Part shown: positions 24,901 through 34,734 of the stretch, one piece after another
How the letters are laid out: each line of letters opens with the position of its first letter
Numbering within the stretch: the stretch's first letter is position 1
Assembly: GCA_011032825.1 (NCBI GenBank)
Contig: JAADJZ010000030.1
Location: 124,001 to 188,000 of the forward strand
DNA: 64,000 nucleotides
Direction of reading: 5' to 3'
Source of the DNA: Massariosphaeria phaeospora
Lineage: Eukaryota > Ascomycota > Dothideomycetes > Pleosporales
Program-made: the position numbers and the translations under genes
Notes under the pieces: generated by a model
What the model was told of the DNA's origin: nothing
What the model saw: only the letters and a program-made list of their open reading frames with translations
Database searches by the model: none

Positions 24901-26500
24901 AGGGGCCTATACTCTAGACACTACCAACAACTTTGGATCGGAAGTTTGTTTGATCTGGTGCTCGGAAGAGACGTATTAGGAGCCTTTCTCACACTGTCTA
25001 TATGTTTTTATCTCTTCCTGGGTAGTGGTGATACAGTCAGTGGCCCCCGTATTACGACTAAGCATCCCGCGAGGAAATAGCTGTGCATGTCGTGAGTACC
25101 AAGGCAATAAGAGCCTGGAAAAGAGAGATTGTGTGTGATGAGAGAGAAATAAAGGAGGAATCGATATATGCGCTATGGTTCTACCAGCTCAGCTCCGCTC
25201 CAAAAGCAAGAACTCGGTCGACGAGCCCTGGGCGTTCACCACTAACAAAGCTAGCTCATCGCACGAGCTTTGTGCGAACCACCTTTGATACTAAGCCTAA
25301 GTCGCGACATGGCCATGCGATGGCGCAATCTTTGTGTATCAGGGTACGTACCCACTATATAGGGACCAACGCAATATCAGCTCCTTGATAAGGATCTATA
25401 GTGCTAGTGACTGTGTTCCTCTTGCCCTCCCATAGTTCGATCTTATGCCACAGCTAGGCGTCGCAAGGTAGGTAGAGAATAGCGCGGAGGTCGCGGTGAA
25501 TGTCGGAAAAGGCTGTCGGAGAGGGACGCTCTGTGTAGGGTGAGTTGGATGTATGGCGAATTTATGGTGCTTCTGTGTTCACCTTAGAGGAGTGTCGGGA
25601 ATTGAGGGTACGATGCGGAAGAGTCGTTGCGTGAAAAAGCGCTGAGAACTGCGTAGGGCACGTTAAGCCGATGATGCCCAACGCGACACCCAAGGGTGGC
25701 ACACTCAACTAAACGAGTGCTCCGAGACTTTCCGAGCTACAGCAAGAGAGCTGATTTCAGGAGCAGGCCAAACAGTCATCGACTTGAAACATGCCATGGC
25801 CCAACGGACGGAAGGCAGCCTCCATCATGATTTCCGTTTACCCCACCAAGTGGATGACGTAATCGGATGTCACATTTCGCTTCCACTCCACTCATTCTAC
25901 TCTACTTATTCTACTCCACTCATTTCACTCATTTCATTTCACTTTACCCAGCGCTCGAACGCACGGACGGCGAAGAATACCGTATCTCAACGCTGCAACG
26001 ATCCGGGTGTTACGGGACGCCAAGAGTACGCCCATTTCCAGTTGCAGCGAATCAATAGCCACCAGCGGTTCAACAGAGTGACTGCGGGAAGGGGTTTTCG
26101 AGAGTAAATTTGCGAAACTAGGTTTGGAATTTTTGCGAGACTTGGCGGGATTGCGTAGGGACCTGTAACCGCACGGTCCACTCATCGCATTACCCATTAG
26201 ACAGTTGCATCTTTGGCTCTGACTGCACCAGTTAGCCCGTGCCCGGGGTCGGTGTCTGCAATTGGACGACAAATCCATCCACATAAGCTCCGAGATCCGG
26301 TAGCGTTTGTAGGGCCATCGCAGTGCGCGCATGTCTAATCGTAGTGGACTCGCTTGTCACTCGGCATATTGGTCCACTCATCGCCATACCTAGTAGAAAG
26401 ATGGCGACGCGAGTGTAACACGTTCGGTAGACATACTTAAGTCCGGAAGTGTTTCTCTCCTTTCCATCCACTGAAGTAGACCTCATCTTGTAACGCAAAG
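21988..26500. other. 4.5-kb gene-poor stretch
   Basis: No open frame longer than about 130 codons and no family-like peptide was found on either strand. A perfect 7-base inverted repeat with a 5-base spacer lies at 23590-23608. A pyrimidine-rich ACTC/ATTC-type repeat lies at about 25870-25945, and a 14-base direct repeat (GGTCCACTCATCGC) recurs near 26176 and 26371. No transposase, long terminal repeat or terminal inverted repeat could be recognised. It may be old decayed sequence. Confidence 0.4.
23590..23608. repeat. Short perfect inverted repeat
   Basis: Arms CGAGCTA and TAGCTCG are separated by CCGGT. It lies in the gene-poor region with no gene nearby. Such a short palindrome can occur by chance. 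Confidence 0.3.
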
Positions 26501-27295
26501 ATGCCACCCCTCAGACCAGCTGACATCGACGACGCGAATTTGAACTATTACTACATTGGTCAACAGACACCATACGGCACGTACTATCGACTCAATCAAA
26601 CCAGGGAAAATTTCCCTGATGGTTTTTACGAAGCAGAAAGGCTAGTATGATCGTCTCGTGATCGGTTGTAACTAAACGTGATTCAGGAATGCATCGCGTG
26701 GACAGGCTGGGACCGGAGCAGTCGCTACCCTTGGATCGAGTACTGCTGCTAGTCAAAGCAATCCTAGCTGGAAATCCACGGTCGTCACACATTTCAGGAT
26801 CGTGGCACATACGATGGGACCAGTAATGCAAGGGGGGCAATTGAGTCAGAACCACTGGACCATATACATGCTCACTGCCACGGGGTCTGTTCAGCTTAAC
26901 ATGCAGGCCGATGCTGTCTCCAATCGCGGCAAGCTTGTGGTAAAAGAGCATGCGTACATCACCTCGAACACAGCAGTACAGTATTAGGATGTTCCTGCAT
27001 ACCCAAACGTTTCTGCTAGTGACGTTTATAGCCTTATCCTGACAAAAGGACGAGACAGGTACAACATGACCGAGGGTGGAGTGGGTTGCCGTTGGTGGGT
27101 GTAAGTTTATCTCCACTTCACAAAGATCCTCCCTCTAGGACTGACGATTACAGGCTTACTGTCATGCGGGATATTGCTGCAAGTGGATTTGCGGAGGGAA
27201 ATAGGGTAGAGCAATTTGCACTCAATCTGTCGTATAATTACTCCAAGGGCGTTACACCCATTGCTCTGCCCATGAGACAGAGTAGCTTCTATTAG
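26501..27295 (+). pseudogene. DUF7770-type gene with an in-frame stop
   Basis: Model: exon 1 from ATG 26501 to 26644, exon 2 from 26706 to 27100, exon 3 from 27154 to the stop at 27295. The body resembles fungal DUF7770 proteins: QLSQNHWTIYMLTATGSVQLNM, then YITSNTAVQY, then DVPAYPNVSASDVYSLIL, and GRDRYNMTEGGVGCRWWV running into exon 3 (LTVMRDIAASGF). Between QY and DVPAY the codon is TAG (26985-26987), where relatives as I recall them have Trp. TGG to TAG is one G-to-A transition, so this looks like a recent nonsense mutation in an otherwise intact gene. The exon 1/2 junction is less certain; an alternative acceptor at 26686 gives a different frame. Function of the family is unknown. Confidence 0.6.
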
Positions 27296-27454
27296 AAACG
27301 AGGTTATGCGCGGATCTAGAACTCTCGAAGCGAACACAAGCCTCTTGTCATCTTCTATTTTAGGCGAGATGGCTTACCGTACGTAAGGCTTAGCGCGGCG
27401 GTTTACATATCTTCTGCGTGGTGCCACCTGAGTGCGTCTTCATACCACCTCAAC

Positions 27455-28327
27455 ATGCCTGCCAATATGGAGATCCCTACTCCTGAGCCCAGCGATACTC
27501 TTTTGATCCAAATGTGCCAGTCTGCGCCGTTGATAGCCGGTTCTTACTACGGTAATCGAATTGTCCGGCTTTCTGATACCTTGGTCGCAAAGTACGGCAT
27601 GGGCGTTTGGAGCGAGGAGGCAAGGAATCAGGAGTATGCCTACGTGCACACCGATAGTTCAATACTGTACGTGCCAAGAGTATATCGCTACTTCGAGGAT
27701 CATTCGCAAGGTTCAAGAGTTGGATATCTGATCATGGAGTACGTCCGGGGTACGCGACTCGATTCCGTGGAAATAGATCCTTATACTATGGAGGCTGTCG
27801 CAAGGGCTATAGCCCATCTCTCCACGATACCAGTTCCAGCAAGTCAGGGGCCTGGTTCCGTCGTGCAAGGTGTGGCTCGCGGATATCTATGGCCGCCAGA
27901 AGGAGTAACCTTCAACGCCTTCGAAGACATGCAGGCATGGTTTAACAGCCGGCTAGCCGTAGTCGGCGAGAAACGACTTGACCTGATATCGCATCCTCTT
28001 GTCATGCGCCACATGGATCTGGTCCGGCGGAATATCATCCTCAAGTCAGACTCATCTGTATGCTTTCTGGACTGGGCCTTTGCCGGATTTTACCCCGAAC
28101 TATTCGAAATACGATATCTTCGAGACCTTCATCCTGTGGACCCTGCCTGGTCAGCATTTTTGCTGAAGTACATGCGCCAGCCTACAGTAGACGAGGAACA
28201 AATCTTAGCAGTGCTGGCCATCCCAGCAGCGGTGAATGAGCGTTATTTGTATGCTTCCCAGTCTCCAAACTATATGATGCTAATAGATGCAGCTTCGGAT
28301 AAGGCTTGCATAGTGGACTTTGATTGA
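27455..28327 (+). CDS. Aminoglycoside-phosphotransferase-like kinase, 290 aa
   Basis: A single-exon gene. The fold-typical elements are a VGYLIMEYVRGTRL hinge (residues 89-102), the catalytic loop HMDLVRRNI (H186, D188, N193) and a metal-binding FLDWAFAG (D206), as in the APH/choline-kinase superfamily (PF01636). The N-terminal lobe has VAKYG (K46) as the candidate ATP-lysine region. Many fungi carry expanded APH-like families of unknown substrate, so antibiotic modification should not be assumed. It is cytosolic (no signal or membrane segment). It lies 159 bases downstream of the DUF7770 pseudogene on the same strand. The first ATG, encoding MPANMEIP, is used. Confidence 0.8.
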   Translation: MPANMEIPTPEPSDTLLIQMCQSAPLIAGSYYGNRIVRLSDTLVAKYGMGVWSEEARNQEYAYVHTDSSILYVPRVYRYFEDHSQGSRVGYLIMEYVRGTRLDSVEIDPYTMEAVARAIAHLSTIPVPASQGPGSVVQGVARGYLWPPEGVTFNAFEDMQAWFNSRLAVVGEKRLDLISHPLVMRHMDLVRRNIILKSDSSVCFLDWAFAGFYPELFEIRYLRDLHPVDPAWSAFLLKYMRQPTVDEEQILAVLAIPAAVNERYLYASQSPNYMMLIDAASDKACIVDFD

Positions 28328-28391
28328 TGGTGGAGATGGATGCGATGGCGCTGAGTACCAACTTGAAGCAGCGCTTCAATCGGCTTCGTTG

Positions 28392-28758
28392 TTAGTTGGC
28401 CTTCTGGGTAACAGCAACTGGCTGGTGGGGGAGCGCACCAGTCACGAAGGCAGACCATGCTAAATCGGCTTTTTTGCGCATACTTGCAGCCATCCAGATG
28501 CTCATCTGCAGCTGCGCTTCTTGGAGGTTGCCTGAGGGAGATTTGACTTCAATGCCGGTGAAGAGGGCAGCGGCTTCGGTATAAGTGTCGGTAGTGTGGC
28601 TGATAGGGGCGTGGCGGAGGGTTTTGTAGAGGCTAGCGTACGTGGGGTGGAGGTGTGAGTAGGAGAGGTAGAAATCGGTTTTGCGGAAGATGGGGGTGGG
28701 CTTGGAGCGGTGGGAAGTAGTGGCGGAGAGGTAGGTGGGCTGAATGGATTGCGATTGC
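28392..28758 (-). pseudogene. Fragment of a PDDEXK-like nuclease-domain gene
   Basis: The minus-strand frame opens just after an intron-acceptor-like sequence (branch-like TACTAAT then TATAG, ending at 28759) and runs 122 codons to TAA at 28392-28394. It contains DFYLSYSHLHP, then FTGIEVKSPSGNLQEAQLQM and WMAASMRKKADLAW. The E-V-K followed by EAQLQxxIW matches the C-terminal half of the fungal PDDEXK-like domain family (PF20516 type), including the E-x-K pair. No coherent upstream exon with an ATG was found, so it is treated as a 5'-truncated remnant. It could instead be the last exon of a gene whose other exons I could not trace. Confidence 0.45.
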
Positions 28759-29146
28759 CTATATTATTAGTACGCAGAGAGGATGCAAGGAGGGGAGACA
28801 CAAAGGCTACTTGGAATGTAACACGAACACCCTCGATTAGACTCACGACACGGGACCTTTATGAGATATACGTCACAATTTGTTTTGACGTTCTTACAAC
28901 CGATGTAGTCAACGTTACACTTGGTTGTGCATCCACACGGGTACATGGGTGCACGCGATGACTTGAAACATTGAATATTCCAGAGAGGAGAGGCTTGGGC
29001 TCACGTCACATTTGGGCCGAAATGCAGCTCATACATTCCTCCGCTCCAGTCCTCCAAAATCGGACTTAAGAAGGAATGCCTCCAGACCTCTAAGCAGAAA
29101 CGCAGACCGCCAACCTATTCAGAACCCTCGGATTTTTGCAAGTCTC
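28759..29146. other. Intergenic region upstream of the MFS gene
   Basis: About 390 bases between the PDDEXK-like fragment (-) and the transporter (+). A minus-strand frame with many cysteines was considered and rejected. Nothing else is supported. Confidence 0.4.
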
Positions 29147-30723
29147 ATGCAAGACATGACCACTGCCGATACGGCCGCTGGAGTGAGCAAGGATGAGGAC
29201 ACCGAGAGTGTGCGTTCCGACACCAACACTGGAGATTACGATGGAGGTATGCAGGCTTGGCTCACCGTCCTTGGCTCGTGTCTGGTCTACTTCTCTGTCT
29301 TCGGCGTCATCCAAAGTTTCGGCTTCTTCCAGGAGTATTACCAGAACAGCTATTTGGCTTCCACGCCGGCTTCGGTGATTGCTTTCATCGGGACGCTCCA
29401 GATCACAGTTATGAACCTTTTGGCTGCGCCTGCTGGATCCATCTTTGACTGTTATGGGCTGGTGGTAGACTACACTTTCATTCTCCTCCCCGAGTCGAAT
29501 TGAGGTATACAATCACAGGTGCCTCAAGCTAACTGCCCCATAGTTTCCCTACATATTTTCTGGTATTGGCTGCTCTGTGGCCCTCGTGGCCCTCTCCTTC
29601 TGCCAACCTGGAGTCATCTGGCAGCCCTTCTTGATACAGGGCGTTCTGATCGGTATTGCTATTGCTTTCGGTGCTCAGGCCGCTATAGTCGTGGCAGCAC
29701 AGCACTTCCCTCGGCATCGCGCTTTGGCCATGGCCATTGTAGCCGCTGCCGGTAGCACTGGCGGCGTTTGCTTCCCCATCATATTCACCCAGCTGATGCC
29801 GCGAGTTGGGTTCGCATGGTCACTACGCGCCGTAGCAGTCGTAATTGTGTATGTTCCGTTCCGATCCTTCGCCATTTAACAGAAACTGACTGGAACGGAG
29901 TCTATGTTATACCATGGCTTTCTTCCTATCAACCCGCAAGTATGGACCGCGGCCACTCACGAAAATCTGGACGCTTCTCGACTTCAGAGGCTTTCGAGAT
30001 AGGAGATACTCTGTGCTTACATTTGGCGCCTTCATTGCCATGCTGGGTCAGTTTGTCCCGTACTATTATATCGGAAAGTATAGGCCCCTCCACCTTAATT
30101 GTTTTTCTTTTTAACAATTTACCAGGCTCCTATAGCACGGCGGCGAATCCGGATGCGCCAGCAAAACAATATCTCCTTCCTATTATGAATGCCGCGAGTA
30201 TTATAGGGAGACTGCTGTAAGTCAATATCATGGTTGTTCGGCCATCCACTCACATCTTCTCAGTGGAGGTCTAGCAGCCGATGAACTCGGACCCCTCAAC
30301 GTGGTATATCCCATGACCATTCTTTCCGGCCTGCAATGTCTTGGGATGTGGCTAGTCACGAGCAACATCAGAGTCCTCGTGGCATTCGTCAGCTTGTATG
30401 GGTTCTGCTCCGGCGTCTTCATCGCCGTACTCCCCGCAATCGTAGCCCAGATCTCACCGGAGGAGAATCTCGGTGGGCGGATTGGAGCACTCTACAGTGT
30501 GCTTTCGATTGCTCAGTTGGTGGGGACGCCGATCGGTGGAGCACTGATAACATCGAACACCGTCTATGGCTATGACGGTCTGATTATCTTCGGAGTAAGT
30601 TGTGGTCCGGAAGACTTCAAATTATGCGCTGATGTTGTGAAGGGTACGACTCTGCTGGTTGGAGGCGTGGTTCTCTTCGTGGACCGACTTCTTTACAGCA
30701 GGGATTTGCTGGTCAGATTCTGA
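29147..30723 (+). CDS. MFS transporter, monocarboxylate-permease-like, 430 aa
   Basis: Six exons: 29147-29464, 29544-29848, 29901-30077, 30136-30216, 30264-30594 and 30643-30723. Introns are 79, 52, 58, 47 and 48 nt and phases agree. The N terminus is hydrophilic and acidic, then DYDGGMQAWLTVLGSCLVYFS opens helix 1, as in fungal monocarboxylate transporter-like MFS proteins (MCT family). Further helices include FSGIGCSVALVALSF, IQGVLIGIAIAFGAQ, VVAAQHFPRHRALAM with GSTGG, FVPYYYIG, SIIGRLLGGLAADELG and GTTLLVGGVVLFV. A plasma-membrane proton-coupled importer of an organic acid or a secondary metabolite is inferred. The exon 3/4 acceptor is the weakest junction. An upstream in-frame ATG at 29012 is less likely because its extension is basic and unlike the family. 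Confidence 0.75.
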
Positions 30724-31040
30724 TAAAATCAGGGTCCATGCGAAAAGCACACGTGGGCCGGCGGGGAGGCTGGATCATGTGTTGTAGATCCTGCAGGTGT
30801 CTTCTTTGTATACTTTCATTAGATACCAGTCATAGAATACCGGTTTGATTCGGGTGGGCATCATCGATACTCTGGCGCTCCCCAGCTCATCACTCCACGG
30901 GAGCTGCGGCTACGGAATAAACAACTCGATGGAATGGCTACAAACGATACAGTGCAAGTAGTGGGGAAAACAGTAGAGTGTAGATAGATAAGGTATCATC
31001 TTGAGGTTATGAAAGCCAAGATCCGCTAGCTGATTTTCGG
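30724..31040. other. Intergenic region
   Basis: About 320 bases between the MFS stop and the ankyrin fragment. No gene or site seen. Confidence 0.4.
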
Positions 31041-31385
31041 TTAGCCGTTAAATGGACCTATCGCGTCTCTCGCCGTTCTTCCCCACCGTGCCTTGATGTC
31101 AGCGTGCTCCAACAACCACTTCGCCTCCTGCAGGCGCCCATGCATCACCGCGTACGATAACGGCTTGCCCCTTGCGCGATTTACGGAGATAGGGCCTGTG
31201 AGGTGGATCCACCGCGACTTCCCCGTCCATCGCGTTGACATCAAGTCCCAGCCCGACCACGTATACTCCAGCATGGGAATCCGGCTTCCCGGCGGCTTAT
31301 GGGCTATCGCTCCAGCAGCGCCTGCAAAATAAATTGGAATCGCATTCTCAAGGGTTGCGCCATGGGACAGAAGGAAGGCGCACGT
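31041..31385 (-). pseudogene. Ankyrin-repeat gene fragment
   Basis: After a TTTAG acceptor-like site a minus-strand frame stays open for 115 codons to the stop at 31041-31043. It begins TCAFLLSHGATLENAIP and later has GKPLSYAVMHGRLQEAKWLLEHADIKARWGRTARDA, both ankyrin-like. No start exon could be traced, and a full ankyrin array is missing. It is most likely a remnant; alternatively the 77-codon frame from the ATG at 31274 is a short gene. Confidence 0.35.
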
Positions 31386-31599
31386 CTAAATAGCGAGTAA
31401 ACGTCGATGTTTTACTAGGTTGGTTGTTAGAGGGAGAAAGTGTGGGCGATCAAGAGCTGGACGTTTATTATGGACCGGAAACCAGATGGTGCGATGCTCG
31501 GTCCAATACAAAAGACGAGGTTACGAGTGTTCGGCGAAGGCAATGGAAGTGCGAGCTATAGGGGTATCGAGACCTCATTTTTTTGCCGGATATATAATG

Positions 31600-32675
31600 A
31601 AAGAAGGCCCAGTATTACACTCTGCTACTCGTAGCACTCTTTCTCATCCTAGTACGCGCCTCTGCATGTTCGCAATCGAATCACAAAGGGCAATTTCCAG
31701 ACCTAGGGTTGGGACGACTCGACCATCATTATTGCTTGGGTACGTCCATTACTTCTATGGCTCTAGAGTTGCAGTACAGTTTCTGATCGAAGGCCGTGAT
31801 GCAGATATTTCTCCTGATAGGCGAAGTTCTCATACAAATTGAGGTCGACCTTGGCTTGGGTAAACATGCCCAAGAGTTGAAGCACAGCGAACGCGATGCG
31901 CTCGATATACTCAGGTTCAACACCTTCTTCCAGATGGTCAACGTTCTTTGCACACTAGTCACAAAGATTTCCATCAGCTTTTACATTCTGCGCTTCCGGG
32001 ACGACAAGCGTGTCCGGTGGACTCTAGCGACCCTCATGGGCTTTATGAGCCTTGCCACTGTCGCCGTGATCCTGGTGCTTTCCCTCTCATGTCGACCTCT
32101 CAGGAAGCTATGGGAACCCGAAATACCTGGCCAATGTCTACCATTGACCACAGTATATAACGTCGCATACGTTCAATCGGCGTTTACTATCGTTATCGAC
32201 ATTGGCCTGAGCCTGGTTCCCATCCTTGTATTATGGCACGTCCGAATTAAGCCGGGCCGAAAGGCTCTCATCTGTACATTGATGAGCTTGGGGCTCATCG
32301 CTACCATTTCCAATGCATTGATTGCGGAATAACTTCCAGGTTGAGCTCACGACCAAAGACTTCACGTGTAAGTTCAGACTACGCCTCAATTCAATGGCAC
32401 ACACTGACAAGTAACTAGACGATATGACTGGCGTAACCGTGGTGGCAATATTGGAATTGTCGAGCGGCATCATCGCTGCTTGTATCCCTCCCTGTGTTCC
32501 TATACTGAAAATCCGCAAGATAAAGGCCGCACGATCACAAGCACGAGTTTACACTCACAACCCAGTTACACCTGGAAGTAGCGAGGCACCAAATGGATCT
32601 GCAAGCAGTTACACTAGCAGGAATGGGACTTTGCCAGCATGCGAGGACGAGGACGACCTAATACCACTCAGATAA
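31600..32675 (+). pseudogene. Rhodopsin-domain (PTH11/SAT4-like) membrane protein, broken
   Basis: The C-terminal two thirds read as a fungal rhodopsin-domain protein (PF20684 type): after an intron at 31742-31793 come IFLLIGEVLIQIEVDLGLGKH, FFQMVNVLCTLVTKISISFY, FMSLATVAVILVLSLSCRPL, AFTIVIDIGLSLVPILVLW, and after a later intron (32368-32418) YDMTGVTVVAILELSSGIIAA. The N-terminal part survives only in pieces in different frames: GPVLHS, LLLVALFLIL, then VRNRITKGNFQT followed by TAG (31704-31706) and GWDDSTIIIAW. A further one-base shift falls at 32330, where IAE is followed by a stop in one frame and NFQVELTTKDFT in the next. At least three frame changes and one stop make a functional protein unlikely. 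Assembly error is the main alternative. Confidence 0.6.
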
Positions 32676-33293
32676 GTAATACTACCTCATCCATTAGTAG
32701 TACCGCTTTGAAATTGAACGCCTTTCGCAGTTATTTCAAACATATATACCTCTATAATCGCTATCGAAGTACTGTGTATGAGCGTGTGGTTGTGTAGGGA
32801 TCCGATCTTGTGACTTACATCTTCGCAATGTGGGATCAAAGATGGATACTGTCTGACCTATAGCGGTGAAGATCGTCGCTCTCCTTTCCAATGCCTTGTC
32901 GCGAGATTAGCAGGCAGCTTCTAAACGCATTGCTGTGCCGCACAAGAGCTTGACGTAATTTAACGATACTTTGTGCTGTGCCTCAGAAGCACTAAGCCAT
33001 TATAACGGGCTTTGTTCGGTCACCGAAGCCAGAAGCTCATATGTCGTCAACTGAAAGAACCACTGAGTTGTTTCTCGGTTGTCGCACATATTCGATTGTA
33101 TGGTTACGGGCAGGTGCGTTCAGTATCCCATCATGGCATTGTCCGCCTGCAGGTATATGGCACGCGCGTATAGGTCAAATGACGCTCCACTGACACAAGG
33201 ATCAAGGGAAAACGTGGGTGGGGTGTCATAGGCTTGATTACTAGTTCGGTTTCCATGAGCTGCGAGCTTGATGCAACCGCTCGTACGATTTGG
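32676..33293. other. Intergenic region
   Basis: About 620 bases between the broken rhodopsin-domain gene and the thioesterase-like gene (convergent). No further gene recognised. A GTAAGAG donor-like site inside the last thioesterase codons could splice to a small exon here, but none was convincing. Confidence 0.35.
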
Positions 33294-34435
33294 TCACAAG
33301 CTGGAGCTCTTACCATTCTTGTCAATTCCCTGAATAATCTGTGCAACCTGGTGGCTAATGGCAACCAAATCCATCCCCTCATCAAGCAGCAAGACTTGCA
33401 GATCCATTCTTCCGTTTTGTATGCTTCTGGTTTTGCTTCGTAGATATAGCCAGCGTACCCCTTCATCAGGCAGCCTCTTCTTGATCTCCGTTGACATAGT
33501 CAGAGTGGCGTGAACCAATGAATGCTTGAAATTTTTGGACCCATCTTCTGGTTGCGAGCCGTCATCGAGAAGCTCTCTCCAATTCAGTCTACCAGCCTTG
33601 CGGGCCTCCTCCTGCATAGCAGCGAATTTGAGCGTCGCTGCAATACTACCAACCGGGATTTCGCCAAAGTGTGGTTGCACGAAGTTTTCCTGAACGGGAA
33701 GGTTCAGATCGACGGCGAACTGAATCATTTTATTGGTCCATCGTGCGTCGCTGACTGAAGAGTCTTTCGACCCTAGTGGTGTACAATCCCAGCCTGGGCT
33801 GATCCATTGTTCAATGAACGTGATGCTATGCGGCATTTCTTTCGGTATATAACTCTTGACACTAGCATAAGCCCGCCGAAATCCGTTCGAGTGAAAGGCT
33901 GTGTAGTAGCATGTCCAACCAGGATCATCATGCGTGGCCAACATACGGAAGTCGACGTTTCGTGGTGGCGGATACAATCGCCATGCGGTATCTACGGTGG
34001 TTCCCAGGATGGCAAAATTTGCGATTTTGACAGCAGTTCTCTGTAAGCTTATGTACTCGCGGTGAAATATGACTGAGTTATAACTGAGAGCACGGCGTAC
34101 ATTATATTCGCTGAAGCCGCGGGCTTGGATGTGTCTTTCGGAAACACGTCGACGCGAAAGGTTGACCAGGCTTTCCCCAGACTGATTTCATGTAGTTTCA
34201 TAATGATGGGACCTTTGGCTGGAATAATGGGTCGGAAGAACTGGACATGGGACGAACGGACATCTGTCTGATCCTTCGTTCGGGGTTGCTGAGCTGCGTA
34301 TGATACGACATAGCTGGCCATTGCACATGCTACAAACCCACCAACGCTTACTACAATTGTCAGCCTCTGTGTTATGTAGTGTCTCTGTAGGGACGTACCA
34401 GAACCATAACAAATTGAGTCTGGTAATTCAAACAT
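33294..34435 (-). CDS. Acyl-CoA thioesterase-like (double hot-dog) protein, possibly disabled at its start
   Basis: Exons 34435-34399, 34350-34101 and 34038-33294, with 48- and 62-nt introns; joins read YGSVSVGGFVACAM and SANIITAVKIANFAIL. The protein resembles the fungal thioesterase-like superfamily (PF13622 type): SSHVQFFRPI in the first hot-dog half and GVRWLYLRSKTRSIQNGRMDLQVLLLDE in the second. Such proteins hydrolyse acyl thioesters, sometimes within secondary-metabolite clusters. The ATG at 34433-34435 starts inside the expected N terminus. The better-placed ATG at 34495 is followed after two codons by TAG (34484-34486) and then by DPSKALQLQSPISTQY, which looks like native coding sequence. 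The gene may therefore be a pseudogene or use the internal Met. Confidence 0.55.
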
Positions 34436-34734
34436 GTATTGTGTCGATATGGGGCTTTGCAACTGCAGCGCTTTTGAGGGATCCTATTGCGACATCATGT
34501 GGGGAAATTCGTGACACGGATACCGTGTGAGCAGGCGGATAAGAAAGATTTAAGTAGTGGTTGGGTTTACAAGCTGACCCGAACTATCGGGTTGAGGTCT
34601 TGAGAGCAGGTGCGTCACAGTGGGGCCGAGCGAGCCATGGTCCCACCATCCATATGTACCTACGAGACTGACCCGACACCGTTCTACGAATCTCACTATT
34701 CACTTTCTTGTTCGTTCACTAGTAAGTCGATATT

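Noticed and set aside
26645..26705. Shorter DUF7770 intron ending at the CAG at 26684-26686
   Set aside because: It gives a frame that hits a stop after about 21 codons, whereas the acceptor at 26703-26705 keeps the frame of the conserved core; still uncertain.
28780..28960. Cys-rich minus-strand peptide of about 60 codons resembling a small secreted protein
   Set aside because: No signal peptide upstream of the only ATG (a stop lies close upstream), and TGT-rich composition can give such cysteines by chance.
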